DNA of 64,000 nucleotides, taken from NCBI RefSeq assembly GCF_000633395.1, contig NZ_AYMU01000002.1:310001-374000 (forward strand). The letters run 5' to 3'. Under the pieces are notes generated by a model. It ran no database searches, had not been told where the DNA came from, and worked only from the letters and a program-made list of their open reading frames with translations. The translations under genes and the position numbers were made by a program. Of the stretch, positions 25,884 through 34,746 are shown piece by piece. Each line of letters starts with the position of its first letter. The first letter of the stretch is position 1. This DNA comes from Pseudomonas sp. PH1b (GTDB lineage: Bacteria > Pseudomonadota > Gammaproteobacteria > Pseudomonadales > Pseudomonadaceae).

Positions 25884-27688
25884 GGCAGTTGCGACTCCAG
25901 CGGTCCGCCCAGCACTTTCAAGTATTCCAGCAACGCCCAGCGCTCTTCAGGTTGCAGCAGCGGACCGATGACGCCGTTGCCACGCTGGCCGGCGCGGAAT
26001 TCGTGGCCACTGTTGTGGTTGCCGCTGATGCGAGTGTCGAATTCGAAGCCGTTCTTGAAGGCTTCCGGTCGATAACCCAGGTGCTTGGGGTCGTACTCGA
26101 AGGTGCCGCGATAAAAGGTGATGGCACGTTCTGATTGCGGGGACAGCAGTTGATACAGGTTGGGTACCGAGCCGTTGTGCAGGTAGGGCGGGGTCGCCCA
26201 GACGCCGGCCAGGGGACGGGCTTTGTAGGCCCGCAGTTCACGTACGCCGATCGGTAGCCCGTAGCCGTCCAGGCGCGGTTGCTCTTCGGGGGTGACCTTG
26301 GCGTCGCGGTAGGCACGCTCCTCGACGAAGGCCGTGATGTAGGCAAGACCCTTGGCGGCCGAGAGTTGGCGCAGATCCAGCGGCTCGGTGGGCGTTGGGT
26401 GCAATTCCACATTGGACTTGGCGAGTTCCGCGGTGTCCCACTGCAGGGGGCTCAGGTCGTAGCGCAGGTCGGCGATATTGTTCGCCGAGTTCGGGTCGGT
26501 GCCAATCACCGAGACCGGCAGCATCTTCAGTTGCTGCACCGGCCGGCCGTTGCTTTCGCTCACGGTAGGGACGTGGCAACCGGCGCAATGTTCGGTGAAC
26601 AGCGTGCGTCCCTTGGCGGCGAGGGGTTTGTCGATGCTGCCCAAGAGTGTTTCCGGCCAGGTCGGCGGCTTGAGCCGCTGCAGGGTTTCCTCGATGTGAT
26701 TGAGGTCGCGAACCCGAACGCTGGAAGGGTAGCGGGCGTCGCCGGTCAGTGGCTGGCCGTTGGCGTCGAACAGGTTCAGGGTGGCGCCAACTCCCAGGGC
26801 TTCGCCGATATTGCGCGCCATGGGTTGCTGCGCCGAGCCGTTCCACTGCACCCAGTCGAAGGTCCAGATGTCCCACAGCTGCGGATAGTCCACCGGAGCG
26901 TTGGCGATGCGGTAGTTGTCCGGGGAAATGGCGTCGCCGAAACTGGCGTTGGCAATGCGCCCGAAGGCATCGGTGCGCCCTGGGCCTTCCAGAGTGGGGT
27001 AGAGACCACGGTGAGTGTCGTTCCAGGCCACCTGCAGGAAGGTGTCCAGCGAGGCCTTGAAGTCCTTGCGTAGCTGTTCATGTTGCGCGTCGTAGTCCGC
27101 TCCCAGCACCTTGCGGGCGAAGCGCTCGAATTTCCACGGGTTGTAATAGGTTGCAGCCAGGCTGGCCACCAGGGCCTGGCCAAAGCTGCCGCCGCGCAAG
27201 GTCGGCACGCTGGAGGGCAGCACGTGTTGTGCAGAGCCACCGTCGATGCGCAGCGCCTGATGGTTGAAGCGCAGTTCCCCGGTGTGACAGGCGGCGCAGG
27301 TGATGTCCAGGTACTGCTCGGAGCTGCCAGGGTTCTGATGGCGGGCGAATCCGACCGGCAGGTTGCCGGGGTTCTGGGTAGTGGCCTTTTGTCCGGGTTC
27401 TACCAGGAAGCCGAAGCGTGCCAGGTATTCGGGCGCGGCGAAGGGCTGCTCGGAGAAGGGCAGTTCCAGAGCGCCGAACCATTCATAGCGCAGGCCTTTG
27501 ACCTGGGTCCCCTGGGGGGTGAAATAGTAGGTCTGGCGGTCGGCGGCGTCCCACTGATCCAGGTAGTGCACCTGCTCGGCAGGTACATAGTCGGGAAGTT
27601 TCGGGTTGGCGATGTAGTACAGGACCACGGCCAGGACAATGCCGATCAACACGGCAATCAACAGCAATACACGGTAGATGAGGCGCAA
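25880..27688 (-). CDS. Membrane-anchored dihaem c-type cytochrome, RoxA/MauG-like
   Basis: This ~602-residue exported protein has an N-terminal membrane anchor (VLLLIAVLIGIVLAVVLYY) and two haem-binding motifs, CAACH in the first third and CAGCH near the middle. The C-terminal segment GVWATPPYLHNGSVPNLYQL is characteristic of the RoxA/MauG-like dihaem oxygenase and peroxidase group. The reading frame is open to 27745, but an AAGGAAG Shine-Dalgarno lies six bases before a TTG at 27688, which is used here; ATG at 27733 is an alternative. It is co-translated with the catalase-family gene. The substrate is unknown; proposed chemistry is peroxidation or oxygenation in the periplasm. Confidence 0.8.
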   Translation of the reverse strand: MRLIYRVLLLIAVLIGIVLAVVLYYIANPKLPDYVPAEQVHYLDQWDAADRQTYYFTPQGTQVKGLRYEWFGALELPFSEQPFAAPEYLARFGFLVEPGQKATTQNPGNLPVGFARHQNPGSSEQYLDITCAACHTGELRFNHQALRIDGGSAQHVLPSSVPTLRGGSFGQALVASLAATYYNPWKFERFARKVLGADYDAQHEQLRKDFKASLDTFLQVAWNDTHRGLYPTLEGPGRTDAFGRIANASFGDAISPDNYRIANAPVDYPQLWDIWTFDWVQWNGSAQQPMARNIGEALGVGATLNLFDANGQPLTGDARYPSSVRVRDLNHIEETLQRLKPPTWPETLLGSIDKPLAAKGRTLFTEHCAGCHVPTVSESNGRPVQQLKMLPVSVIGTDPNSANNIADLRYDLSPLQWDTAELAKSNVELHPTPTEPLDLRQLSAAKGLAYITAFVEERAYRDAKVTPEEQPRLDGYGLPIGVRELRAYKARPLAGVWATPPYLHNGSVPNLYQLLSPQSERAITFYRGTFEYDPKHLGYRPEAFKNGFEFDTRISGNHNSGHEFRAGQRGNGVIGPLLQPEERWALLEYLKVLGGPLESQLP

Positions 27689-27955
27689 GATGTACTTCCT
27701 TGTCGAATTTCGCTTCCTTATGCCTGAGCCCATCTGGCGCGGCAAGTAGCCATTACTTGCGCTATGGTTATTTGCGCTCTTTCAAGCGCCTCGGCCATTT
27801 GCCTGAACGGGGCGTATCCCAGACACAAAATGCGTTTAAAGACGTGAACTTATCAGCGGTTTACTGCTCTTATGCCGGTAGCCATTGGTCGTGGCCGCCT
27901 GATAAGCTCGCGACTTTATTCGATTGCCCTTTAGGCGCATGAACAAGGAAATAGC

Positions 27956-28669
27956 ATGAAACAGCATCGGTTGGCGGCGGCGGTGGCCCTGGTTAGCCTG
28001 GTACTTGCGGGTTGTGACTCGCAGACCAGCGTAGAGCTGAAAACCCCGGCGCAAAAAGCTTCCTACGGTATCGGCCTGAACATGGGCAAGAGTCTTGCTC
28101 AGGAAGGCATGGATGACCTGGATTCCAAAGCGGTAGCCCAGGGCATCGAAGATGCCGTCGGCAAGAAAGAACAGAAGCTGAAGGATGACGAATTGGTCGA
28201 AGCCTTTGCCGCGCTGCAAAAGCGTGCTGAAGAGCGCATGGCCAAGATGAGCGAAGAGTCGGCTGCGGCCGGCAAGAAGTTCCTCGAGGAAAACGGCAAG
28301 AAAGCCGGTGTAACCACCACTGCTTCCGGCCTGCAGTATGAAGTGGAGAAGAAGGCCGACGGCCCTCAGCCCAAGCCGACTGATGTGGTCACCGTTCACT
28401 ACACCGGTACTTTGACCAACGGCACCGTATTCGACAGCTCGGTTGAGCGTGGCAGCCCGATTGACCTGCCGGTCAGCGGCGTGATCCCGGGCTGGGTTGA
28501 AGGCCTGCAGTTGATGCATGTGGGTGAGAAGTACAAGCTGTTCATTCCTAGCGATCTGGCCTACGGCGCCCAAAGCCCAAGCCCGTCGATTCCAGCCAAC
28601 TCGGTGCTGGTATTCGAACTGGAACTGCTGGGTATCAAGGATCCAGCCAAGCAGGACGCCGCCAAGTAA
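27956..28669 (+). CDS. FKBP-type peptidyl-prolyl isomerase lipoprotein (Mip/FkpA-like)
   Basis: This 237-residue lipoprotein assists folding of envelope proteins. The signal peptide ends in the lipobox LAGC (Cys near residue 20). An N-terminal dimerization domain (about residues 28-115) includes SYGIGLNMGKSLAQEG. The FKBP domain (about 135-230) has VHYTGTLTNGTVFDSS, VIPGWVEGLQLM and SIPANSVLVFELELL, which contain the expected active-site residues. It is followed by a strong hairpin. It is divergent from the dihaem cytochrome gene. Confidence 0.93.
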   Translation: MKQHRLAAAVALVSLVLAGCDSQTSVELKTPAQKASYGIGLNMGKSLAQEGMDDLDSKAVAQGIEDAVGKKEQKLKDDELVEAFAALQKRAEERMAKMSEESAAAGKKFLEENGKKAGVTTTASGLQYEVEKKADGPQPKPTDVVTVHYTGTLTNGTVFDSSVERGSPIDLPVSGVIPGWVEGLQLMHVGEKYKLFIPSDLAYGAQSPSPSIPANSVLVFELELLGIKDPAKQDAAK

Positions 28670-28688
28670 CCTGCGTCAGCGCCTGAAG

Positions 28689-28726
28689 CGACAACGCCCC
28701 GTTCTTACGGGGCGTTGTCGTTTCTG
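28689..28726 (+). terminator. Terminator after the FKBP gene
   Basis: A 13-bp perfect stem (CGACAACGCCCCG / CGGGGCGTTGTCG) with a six-base loop is followed by a short T-run. Confidence 0.85.
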
Positions 28727-28921
28727 CAGGGTAGGGCGGGTAAAAAATCCGAACTGACGGCACCGTAGGCAGTCTGAACAGAGTATCGGTGGTAGGTAGT
28801 CGTTGAAGGCTGCCAAGTCAATGAAATTATGGGTTTTTTTATGTGAGTAAAAAACGCCCGATCTGAGCTCAGCCCTTATGAAACGGGGCTTTCAGCCGTG
28901 AAAAATAGCTCTGTTCACAAG

Positions 28922-28946
28922 GTTATCCACAATTTGTGTGGATAAC
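28922..28946. promoter_or_regulatory. Perfect inverted pair of DnaA boxes
   Basis: GTTATCCACA (28922-28931) and TGTGGATAAC (28937-28946) are perfect reverse complements separated by five bases. Each contains the exact DnaA 9-mer. They lie 15 bp upstream of the DUF1232 gene start, where DnaA binding would overlap the promoter or leader. No DNA-unwinding element or replication gene is nearby. Confidence 0.6.
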
Positions 28947-28960
28947 ATTTCAGTGGGGTG

Positions 28961-29419
28961 ATGATGAAAGCACCGTGGAACTTTGCCCGCTTCCTGCCCC
29001 TGGCGGGGCGGTTGCTGAGTCGAGGTCGCTTGCCGACGCTGCTGTTCGCGGTGGCCAGCAAGGGCGCCAGCCAGGGCGGCCGCCTGGGCCAGGTCAAAGA
29101 CGACCTGCGCCTGCTGCAGGCGTTGTGCCTGGCCTATTGGCGAGGAGAGTACCGGGCCATTAGTCCCAAGGCGCTGCTATCGGTGGTGGCGGGCTTGATG
29201 TATTTTCTCAGCCCGGTGGATGCGATCCCCGATTTCATCCCGCTGTTCGGCATGCTCGACGACATTGCCGTGTTGGCCTGGTTGATGAAAGTCCTGGATG
29301 ACGAACTCAGTGCATTTCGCGCCTGGCGCGACCGCCAGGTGCCGGAAAAGCTCGCGGTGGTCGAACGCCTGCCCGAGACCGCGGAGCAACTGCAATTGGA
29401 AGCTCCCCGGAAAAACTGA
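28961..29419 (+). CDS. YkvA/DUF1232 family protein
   Basis: This 152-residue protein contains the short DUF1232 membrane-associated domain in its middle (SVVAGLMYFLSPVDAIPDFIPLFGMLDDIAVL, described here only by its core YFLSPVDAIPDF and GMLDD motifs). The function of the family is unknown. Three overlapping in-frame starts exist (GTG 28958, ATG 28961, ATG 28964), with GGGG just upstream. The inverted DnaA-box pair sits directly before the start, which is unusual for this family. The C-terminal tail is acidic and probably cytoplasmic. Confidence 0.85.
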   Translation: MMKAPWNFARFLPLAGRLLSRGRLPTLLFAVASKGASQGGRLGQVKDDLRLLQALCLAYWRGEYRAISPKALLSVVAGLMYFLSPVDAIPDFIPLFGMLDDIAVLAWLMKVLDDELSAFRAWRDRQVPEKLAVVERLPETAEQLQLEAPRKN

Positions 29420-29533
29420 GGTGATTCACCGTCTGCCTTAACAATCATGCTCCCCGCGACCGTTGCCGCTGTTAGGATTACACTTCAAGGGAAAAGTCCG
29501 ACTCGCTAAGTGTCGTTGTCCTACGGGGTAGTA

Positions 29534-29875
29534 ATGGATATTCAGATTATTGAACGCAATGGCGAACCCGAATATGCGGTTCTGCCGTGGGCTCAGTATC
29601 AAGCTTTATTGTCAGCCGCAGGCCTCACCGATCAATCACCGCAAGCTGCCGCAACGCCTCAGGCAGCTACACCGGCCCAGAATCTTCCAGGGCTGGATCA
29701 ATTACGCAATCTGCGCGAAGGGAAGGGCATCGCCATCGAGGCGCTGGCTCGCAAAGTAGGTATCAGTCCGTCTTACCTGGCCCTGATTGAAAGTGGCGAG
29801 CGTCAACCCGACGCTGCAATTCGCCGCAGCCTGGCCTGGGAATTGACGGTGCCGGGGTGGAGGGAACAATCGTGA
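29534..29875 (+). CDS. XRE-family HTH regulator with antitoxin-like N-terminus
   Basis: This 113-residue protein has a C-terminal lambda-type helix-turn-helix (about residues 58-105: LREGKGIAIEALARKVGISPSYLALIESGERQPD). The N-terminal ~30 residues (MDIQIIERNGEPEYAVLPW) resemble the short strand-helix start of antitoxins such as the Phd/RelB-like group, followed by an Ala/Pro-rich linker. The ATG at 29534 is preferred to an earlier in-frame start. Its TGA overlaps the GTG of the next gene, and a third gene follows directly, giving a tight three-gene operon. No recognisable toxin is present. Confidence 0.82.
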   Translation: MDIQIIERNGEPEYAVLPWAQYQALLSAAGLTDQSPQAAATPQAATPAQNLPGLDQLRNLREGKGIAIEALARKVGISPSYLALIESGERQPDAAIRRSLAWELTVPGWREQS

Positions 29876-30243
29876 GTGTACGGATCAGTCGTCAGCACTG
29901 GGATGGGCTGTTGGGTGAGCTGGATCAGGCCCGTCGTCAACGTCATCTTTTAACCTATCGGGCGCTGCTTGAGCGATTGCAGCTGCCCACGCCGGCCATG
30001 CAGACCCTGACCGCCGCGCTGGAGCATCTGGCGGCCCTGGATGCACGGGCCGAGCAGCCGTTGCGCAGCTCCCTGGTGATCAGCCAGGGAGCCAGTCGCC
30101 TGCCGCGCACTGGCTTCTTTGAATGCGTGGAGCGCCTGGGGCGTTTCTCCGGGCCTTCCGATGGTGTGGCGGCGGCTTCATGGCACGCCTCGGAAGTGGT
30201 GCGTGTGTTCGAATACGAGTACCCCGAATCAGCGGAGGCTTGA
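29872..30243 (+). CDS. Conserved Pseudomonas protein of unknown function
   Basis: This 123-residue protein begins at a GTG that overlaps the preceding stop codon (GTGA at 29872-29875), indicating translational coupling. It has an N-terminal helical region with HLLTYRALLERLQLPTPAMQTLTAALEHL, shown here only by the short core LTYRALLERLQLP, and a C-terminal part with LPRTGFFECVERLGRF. The first half resembles winged-helix or small helical domains that precede S-adenosyl or DNA-binding proteins, but no family is claimed. It ends directly at the start of the Sel1 gene. Confidence 0.75.
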   Translation: MSVRISRQHWDGLLGELDQARRQRHLLTYRALLERLQLPTPAMQTLTAALEHLAALDARAEQPLRSSLVISQGASRLPRTGFFECVERLGRFSGPSDGVAAASWHASEVVRVFEYEYPESAEA

Positions 30244-30666
30244 ATGTTCCTGCGACTCAAGGCAAGGGTCAGTTACTGGCTGGCGCGACGGTTGTTTCAT
30301 TGGCCGTGGTTTGTCCGCGAACCCCGCAGCTGGCGCTGGATGGAAGGGCAGTTCGCGCGAATGGCCAACCTGGGCGATGTCGACGCGCAAAGTTTCTACG
30401 GGCACATCCTGACCTTTCGCGGCCAGGGGCTCGGCGCGCGGGAAGAAGGTATTCGCCTGCTGCGCCTGGCCGCGTTGGCGGGAGATGGCAAGGCCGCCTA
30501 TCAACTGGGGGTGATCAGCCTTGCAGGCTCTGCCAGCAAGGCTCCAGACGTCGCTGAAGCGGCTCGTTGGTGGACGCTTTCGGCCAAGGCCGGGCATCCT
30601 CTGGCGGACCTCAAGCTGACGCAGTTAAATCAGTCGGCGGATCCCGATCCCGCACCGGTTCATTGA
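30244..30666 (+). CDS. Sel1/TPR-repeat protein
   Basis: This 140-residue protein starts right after the stop of the preceding gene (TGAATG). It has an aromatic, basic N-terminus (WLARRLFHWPWF) that could associate with the membrane, then about three Sel1-like repeats with the A-x2-G/A-x3-A-x2-L pattern (GDVDAQSFYGHIL, GDGKAAYQLGVISL, GHPLADLKLTQL). These typically bind protein partners. Its last 56 bp overlap the convergent EAL-CBS-GGDEF gene. Confidence 0.82.
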   Translation: MFLRLKARVSYWLARRLFHWPWFVREPRSWRWMEGQFARMANLGDVDAQSFYGHILTFRGQGLGAREEGIRLLRLAALAGDGKAAYQLGVISLAGSASKAPDVAEAARWWTLSAKAGHPLADLKLTQLNQSADPDPAPVH

Positions 30667-32443
30667 GGGGGGCGTCCCCCAGGCGGGCTGCCGCTTCCAG
30701 GCTGTCGATCACATGGATGCTGTAGCCCTGCACATTCTTGGCGTGGTGCTTGGCTTGAGAGGCCAACTCCGCCAACTGGCTGGAGTCCAGTTGCCCACAG
30801 GCCTGTGGATGTAAATGCACCACACCGATGGACAACGACAGCAGGGGGAATTCCTGGCGCTGGCCTTGTCGGTTGAGTGCGATGAAACACCCCGCCTCCA
30901 GGTGTTCGCTGCGATAGAAGCGTCGGCACTGGCTATGGAAGTCATCCAATAGTTGATTCAGGCGCTTGCGCCAGTCGTGCGGCCCGAGCACCAGCAGAAA
31001 ATCATCACCGCCGATATGCCCGACGAAGTCGCGGCTCGGGTCCACCCGATCGTTCAGGCATTGCGCCAGACACAGCAGTACTTCGTCGCCACGGCCATAA
31101 CCGTAGATATCGTTGAAGGGCTTGAAGCTGTCGATGTCCACGTAGCAGATCACCGATTCCCGTCCTTGCTGCAGCAGGCGGGTCAGGCACTGCTGGATGG
31201 GCACGTTGCCCGGTAGCAGGGTCAGCGGGTTGGCGTAGCGGGCCTGCTGGATCTTCAGCTCGGTAATCAGCTTGAGCACGTCGATTACCCGGCCCAGCCC
31301 CAGGTAATGGCCGTCGAGGGTGATGATGAAGTCTTCCTCGATGCGCTGCCGGGCGCGGCTGGTGATCAGGCGACTGACCTGCTGCAGGGATTGGCTGAGT
31401 TCGACGGCGAGAAAATCATCGTTCATCAGGCGGCTGATGGGCTTGCGGGCGAACAGGTCGGTGGCGAAAGGCTTGAGCAGGGCATCGGAAAGTGAATGCC
31501 GATGAACGATCCCGCAGGGCTGGCCCCGCTCGTCGAGGACCGCCAGGGAATTGAGGTTGGCCTGTCGACGGAAGGCTTCCAATACATTGGCCGTCGGCGT
31601 GTTGCGGGCCACGGCCGGCTGCTCGTTGAGCAATGCGCTGAGGTCGCTGCCCTCATCGTTGAGTACCACGCAAGTGCTGTCATGTTTGGGCATCATCGCC
31701 CGGGCATCCCGGGGCGGTTGTTCCTGGGGGCGGCACAGCAGGTAGCCCTGCATCAGATCGACCCCCATCTCGGTGAGTACCGCCAGTTCCTCGACCCTCT
31801 CGATTCCTTCGGCGATCACCTGGGCGCGGGAGGCCTTGGCGATCTGCAGGATCGAGCCGACGAACTCGCGCTTGAGCGCGTCCTGGTGGATGCCGTCGAT
31901 AAAGTGCCGGTCGATCTTCACATAGTCCGGGCGCAGCTCGGACCACAGGCGCAGGCTGGAATAGCCGGCGCCCAGATCATCCAGAGCGATGGAGAAGCCC
32001 ATGTCGCGGTAGTGATGCAAGGCATTCTGCAGCAGTTGGAAATCATCGATCGGTGTCTGCTCGGTGAGTTCGATCACTACCTGGCTGGGCGGAATACCGA
32101 AGTCTTGAAGCAGTTGCAGGGTGCGTCCGGGCTGGTGAGTCGCCTCCAGCAGCGACTCTGGAGAGACGTTGAGGAAGAGCTTGCCGGGCAGTTGCTGCTC
32201 ATTGAAGCGTTTGCAGGCGCTATGGCGGCAGGCAATCTCCAGCTCGCTCAGGCGACCGGCCTGGCGGGCCACGGCGAACAGCGCCACGGGTGAGTGCAGC
32301 GGGCTGTTGGAGGGGCCCCGGCTCAAGGCCTCGTACCCCAGGATGCGCCGCTCGGAGACAGAGATGATGGGCTGGAACAGGCTGTGCAAACCGCTTTGAG
32401 CCAGGATTGAACTCAATGCACTCAGCTGTTCGGTCGTGGTCAT
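30611..32443 (-). CDS. EAL-CBS-GGDEF cyclic-di-GMP signalling protein
   Basis: This 610-residue cytoplasmic protein has the uncommon order EAL (about residues 10-255), paired CBS domains (about 270-400) and GGDEF (about 420-590). The EAL part keeps YEALSRG, NVSPESL, ELTEQ, LDDLGAGYSSL and VKIDRHF, so phosphodiesterase activity is plausible. The GGDEF signature is GGDDF, and no RxxD inhibitory site precedes it, so cyclase activity is doubtful. The CBS pair may sense adenine nucleotides. It overlaps the convergent Sel1 gene by 56 bp. From memory, P. aeruginosa has the same architecture at the same place beside prc. Confidence 0.88.
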   Translation of the reverse strand: MTTTEQLSALSSILAQSGLHSLFQPIISVSERRILGYEALSRGPSNSPLHSPVALFAVARQAGRLSELEIACRHSACKRFNEQQLPGKLFLNVSPESLLEATHQPGRTLQLLQDFGIPPSQVVIELTEQTPIDDFQLLQNALHHYRDMGFSIALDDLGAGYSSLRLWSELRPDYVKIDRHFIDGIHQDALKREFVGSILQIAKASRAQVIAEGIERVEELAVLTEMGVDLMQGYLLCRPQEQPPRDARAMMPKHDSTCVVLNDEGSDLSALLNEQPAVARNTPTANVLEAFRRQANLNSLAVLDERGQPCGIVHRHSLSDALLKPFATDLFARKPISRLMNDDFLAVELSQSLQQVSRLITSRARQRIEEDFIITLDGHYLGLGRVIDVLKLITELKIQQARYANPLTLLPGNVPIQQCLTRLLQQGRESVICYVDIDSFKPFNDIYGYGRGDEVLLCLAQCLNDRVDPSRDFVGHIGGDDFLLVLGPHDWRKRLNQLLDDFHSQCRRFYRSEHLEAGCFIALNRQGQRQEFPLLSLSIGVVHLHPQACGQLDSSQLAELASQAKHHAKNVQGYSIHVIDSLEAAARLGDAPLNEPVRDRDPPTDLTASA

Positions 32444-32460
32444 GGCAATCTCTGTCGATA

Positions 32461-32510
32461 AAAAAAGGACCGGGCGCGGCTCTGGTGAGAGAGCGGCGCC
32501 CGGTCCTTTA
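32461..32510 (-). terminator. Intrinsic terminator after prc
   Basis: On the minus strand the 11-bp stem GGACCGGGCGC/GCGCCCGGTCC is followed by a six-base T-run. It lies 70 bp after the prc stop and just upstream of the EAL gene start. Confidence 0.88.
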
Positions 32511-32577
32511 TTTCACGACAGAATGATGACTGTTTAATGACGATCCGAGGAGCGATCGAATTAAATTGCCATCATCT

Positions 32578-34662
32578 TCAGTGCTTGGCCACCGAGGTGT
32601 TGAGCTTCAGATAGTCCAGCAGGATACGCCCGGTTTCGCTCAGGTAGGCGTCGTCTTCCGGCTTGGTCTTGTCCGGTTCGGCAGCGGCCAGTGCATCCTC
32701 GTCTTCTTTCTTCAGCTCTTTGAGCGGCTCTTCGCCCTTGGCCTTGCGACGGGCGTTTTCCAGGGCCAGTTGCTTGGCTTCGATATCGGCATGCTGGGCA
32801 CGGCGGTCGGCTTCGTTGAGGCTGACGGTTTTTTCCGCCATCAGCTTCTGCGCCAGGGCCAGCTTGTCGCGGATGAACACGAACTCCGGATCTTTCGCCG
32901 AGCGGCTTTCATGTTCGGCCTTGAGCTGGGCCAGGAACGGCTTGAACGGATCCACCGCCGGCTTGATGGCCGGGCGGATGGTGTCCCAGGGCATGGCTTC
33001 AGGCAGCGCGCTTTCGCCGATTTCCTTGGTGTCGATGATCGACGGGTAGCCGATATCCGGCAGCACGCCCTGATGCTGGGTGCTCTGCCCGGAAACCCGG
33101 TAGAACTTGGCCAGGGTCAGTTTCAGCTCGCCATGATTGAGCGGTTGAATGGTCTGCACGGTGCCTTTGCCGAAGGTCTGGCCGCCGATGATCAGCGCAC
33201 GATGGTAGTCCTGCATGGCGCCTGCGAAGATTTCCGAGGCTGAAGCCGAGAGACGATTGACCAGGAGGGCCATCGGGCCCTTGTAGAAGGCGCCGGGGTT
33301 TTCGTCTTCCAGCACGTCCACGCGACCGTCGGCGTTGCGCACCAGCACGGTGGGGCCCTTGTCGATGAACAGGCTGGTCAGCTCGGTGGCTTCCTGGAGG
33401 GAACCGCCGCCGTTGTTGCGCAGGTCGATGACCACGCCGTCGACCTTGTCTTTCTGCAGCTCGGTCAGCAGCTTCTTCACATCGCGAGTGGTGCTCTTGT
33501 AGTCCGGGTCACCGGCACGGAAGGCCTTGAAGTCCAGGTAGAAGGCCGGGATCTCGATCACCCCGAGCTTGTAGTCCTTGCCGTCCTGCTTGAGGTTGAG
33601 GATCGACTTCTTCACCGCCTGATCTTCAAGCTTCACCGCTTCGCGGGTGATCGGCACGATCTTGCTGGTCTGGTCGTTCGGCGCATTGCTGGCCGGAATC
33701 ACTTCCAGGCGCACCAGGGTGCCTTTCGGACCGCGGATCAGCTTGACCACTTCGTCCAGGCGCCAGCCCACCACGTCGACCATTTCCTTGTTGCCCTGGG
33801 CAACACCGATGATCTTGTCTGCCGGGGCCACTTGCTTGGTCTTGTCCGCCGGGCCTGCCGGCACCAGGCGCACGACCTTGACCTGGTCGTTGTCGCTCTG
33901 CAACACGGCGCCAATGCCTTCCAGCGACAGGCTCATGTTGATGTCGAAGTTTTCCGCGTTATCCGGTGACAGATAATTGGTGTGCGGGTCGTAGGACATG
34001 GCGAAGGTGTTGATGTAGGCCTGGAAGATGTCTTCGGCACGGGTCTGGTCCAGGCGCGCCAGCTGGTTCTTGTAGCGCTTGGTCAGGGTTTCCTGGATCT
34101 GCTTGGGATCCTTGCCGGCGATCTTCATCCGCAGCACTTCGTCCTTGACGCGCTTGCGCCACAGGTCGTCGAGTTCAGCGGTGGTCTTGAGCCAAGGTGC
34201 GTCCTTGCGATCGATCAGCAAGGTTTCCTTGGTGGTGAAGTCGATCTTGTCGACACCCTTGTTGAGCTCGGCCAGGGCGAAATCCAGGCGGGATTTGACC
34301 CGGTCCAGATAACGTTTGTAGATGGTGAAGCCGGCGTTCAGGTCGCCGCTTTTCAGGAAGTCGTCAAACTGGGTTTTCCATTTGTCGAACTCCGCGATAT
34401 CGCTGGCCATGAAGTAGCTGCGCGATGGATCCAGCAGCTTCAGGTAGCTGTCGTAGATGATCACCGAGCGTGCATCATCCAGCGGCGGCTTGCTGTAATG
34501 GTGACGTTTGAGCAGTTCAACAACATTGAGGCTGGCAATTACCTCATCGCGATCGGGCTGAAGATTGTCCCAGCTATTGGCTGCGAACGTATTGGTCGAC
34601 ATCGGCAGGAGGCCGAGACCAATGAAAAGAGCGAGGGCGGTGCTGGGGAACAAATGCTTCAT
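32578..34662 (-). CDS. prc: Tail-specific carboxy-terminal protease (Prc/Tsp; AlgO-type)
   Basis: This 694-residue periplasmic serine protease degrades proteins from their C-termini. It has a signal peptide (MKHLFPSTALALFIGLGLLP), an N-terminal helical domain, a PDZ domain around residue 240-330 and an S41 catalytic domain. The catalytic Ser lies in NRLSASASEIFAGAM and the catalytic Lys in FGKGTVQTIQPL. In Pseudomonas this homolog is known as AlgO and influences alginate control through MucA processing. The ATG at 34662 is the family start; the frame is open another 11 codons. A terminator follows. Confidence 0.94.
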   Translation of the reverse strand: MKHLFPSTALALFIGLGLLPMSTNTFAANSWDNLQPDRDEVIASLNVVELLKRHHYSKPPLDDARSVIIYDSYLKLLDPSRSYFMASDIAEFDKWKTQFDDFLKSGDLNAGFTIYKRYLDRVKSRLDFALAELNKGVDKIDFTTKETLLIDRKDAPWLKTTAELDDLWRKRVKDEVLRMKIAGKDPKQIQETLTKRYKNQLARLDQTRAEDIFQAYINTFAMSYDPHTNYLSPDNAENFDINMSLSLEGIGAVLQSDNDQVKVVRLVPAGPADKTKQVAPADKIIGVAQGNKEMVDVVGWRLDEVVKLIRGPKGTLVRLEVIPASNAPNDQTSKIVPITREAVKLEDQAVKKSILNLKQDGKDYKLGVIEIPAFYLDFKAFRAGDPDYKSTTRDVKKLLTELQKDKVDGVVIDLRNNGGGSLQEATELTSLFIDKGPTVLVRNADGRVDVLEDENPGAFYKGPMALLVNRLSASASEIFAGAMQDYHRALIIGGQTFGKGTVQTIQPLNHGELKLTLAKFYRVSGQSTQHQGVLPDIGYPSIIDTKEIGESALPEAMPWDTIRPAIKPAVDPFKPFLAQLKAEHESRSAKDPEFVFIRDKLALAQKLMAEKTVSLNEADRRAQHADIEAKQLALENARRKAKGEEPLKELKKEDEDALAAAEPDKTKPEDDAYLSETGRILLDYLKLNTSVAKH

Positions 34663-34746
34663 GCTGATTCGACGCGGGGGCAATTGATAACGCATATTAG
34701 GCCGTCTTTGAAGTCGCCGGTTCCATAAGGACCGGTCGCATAATGC

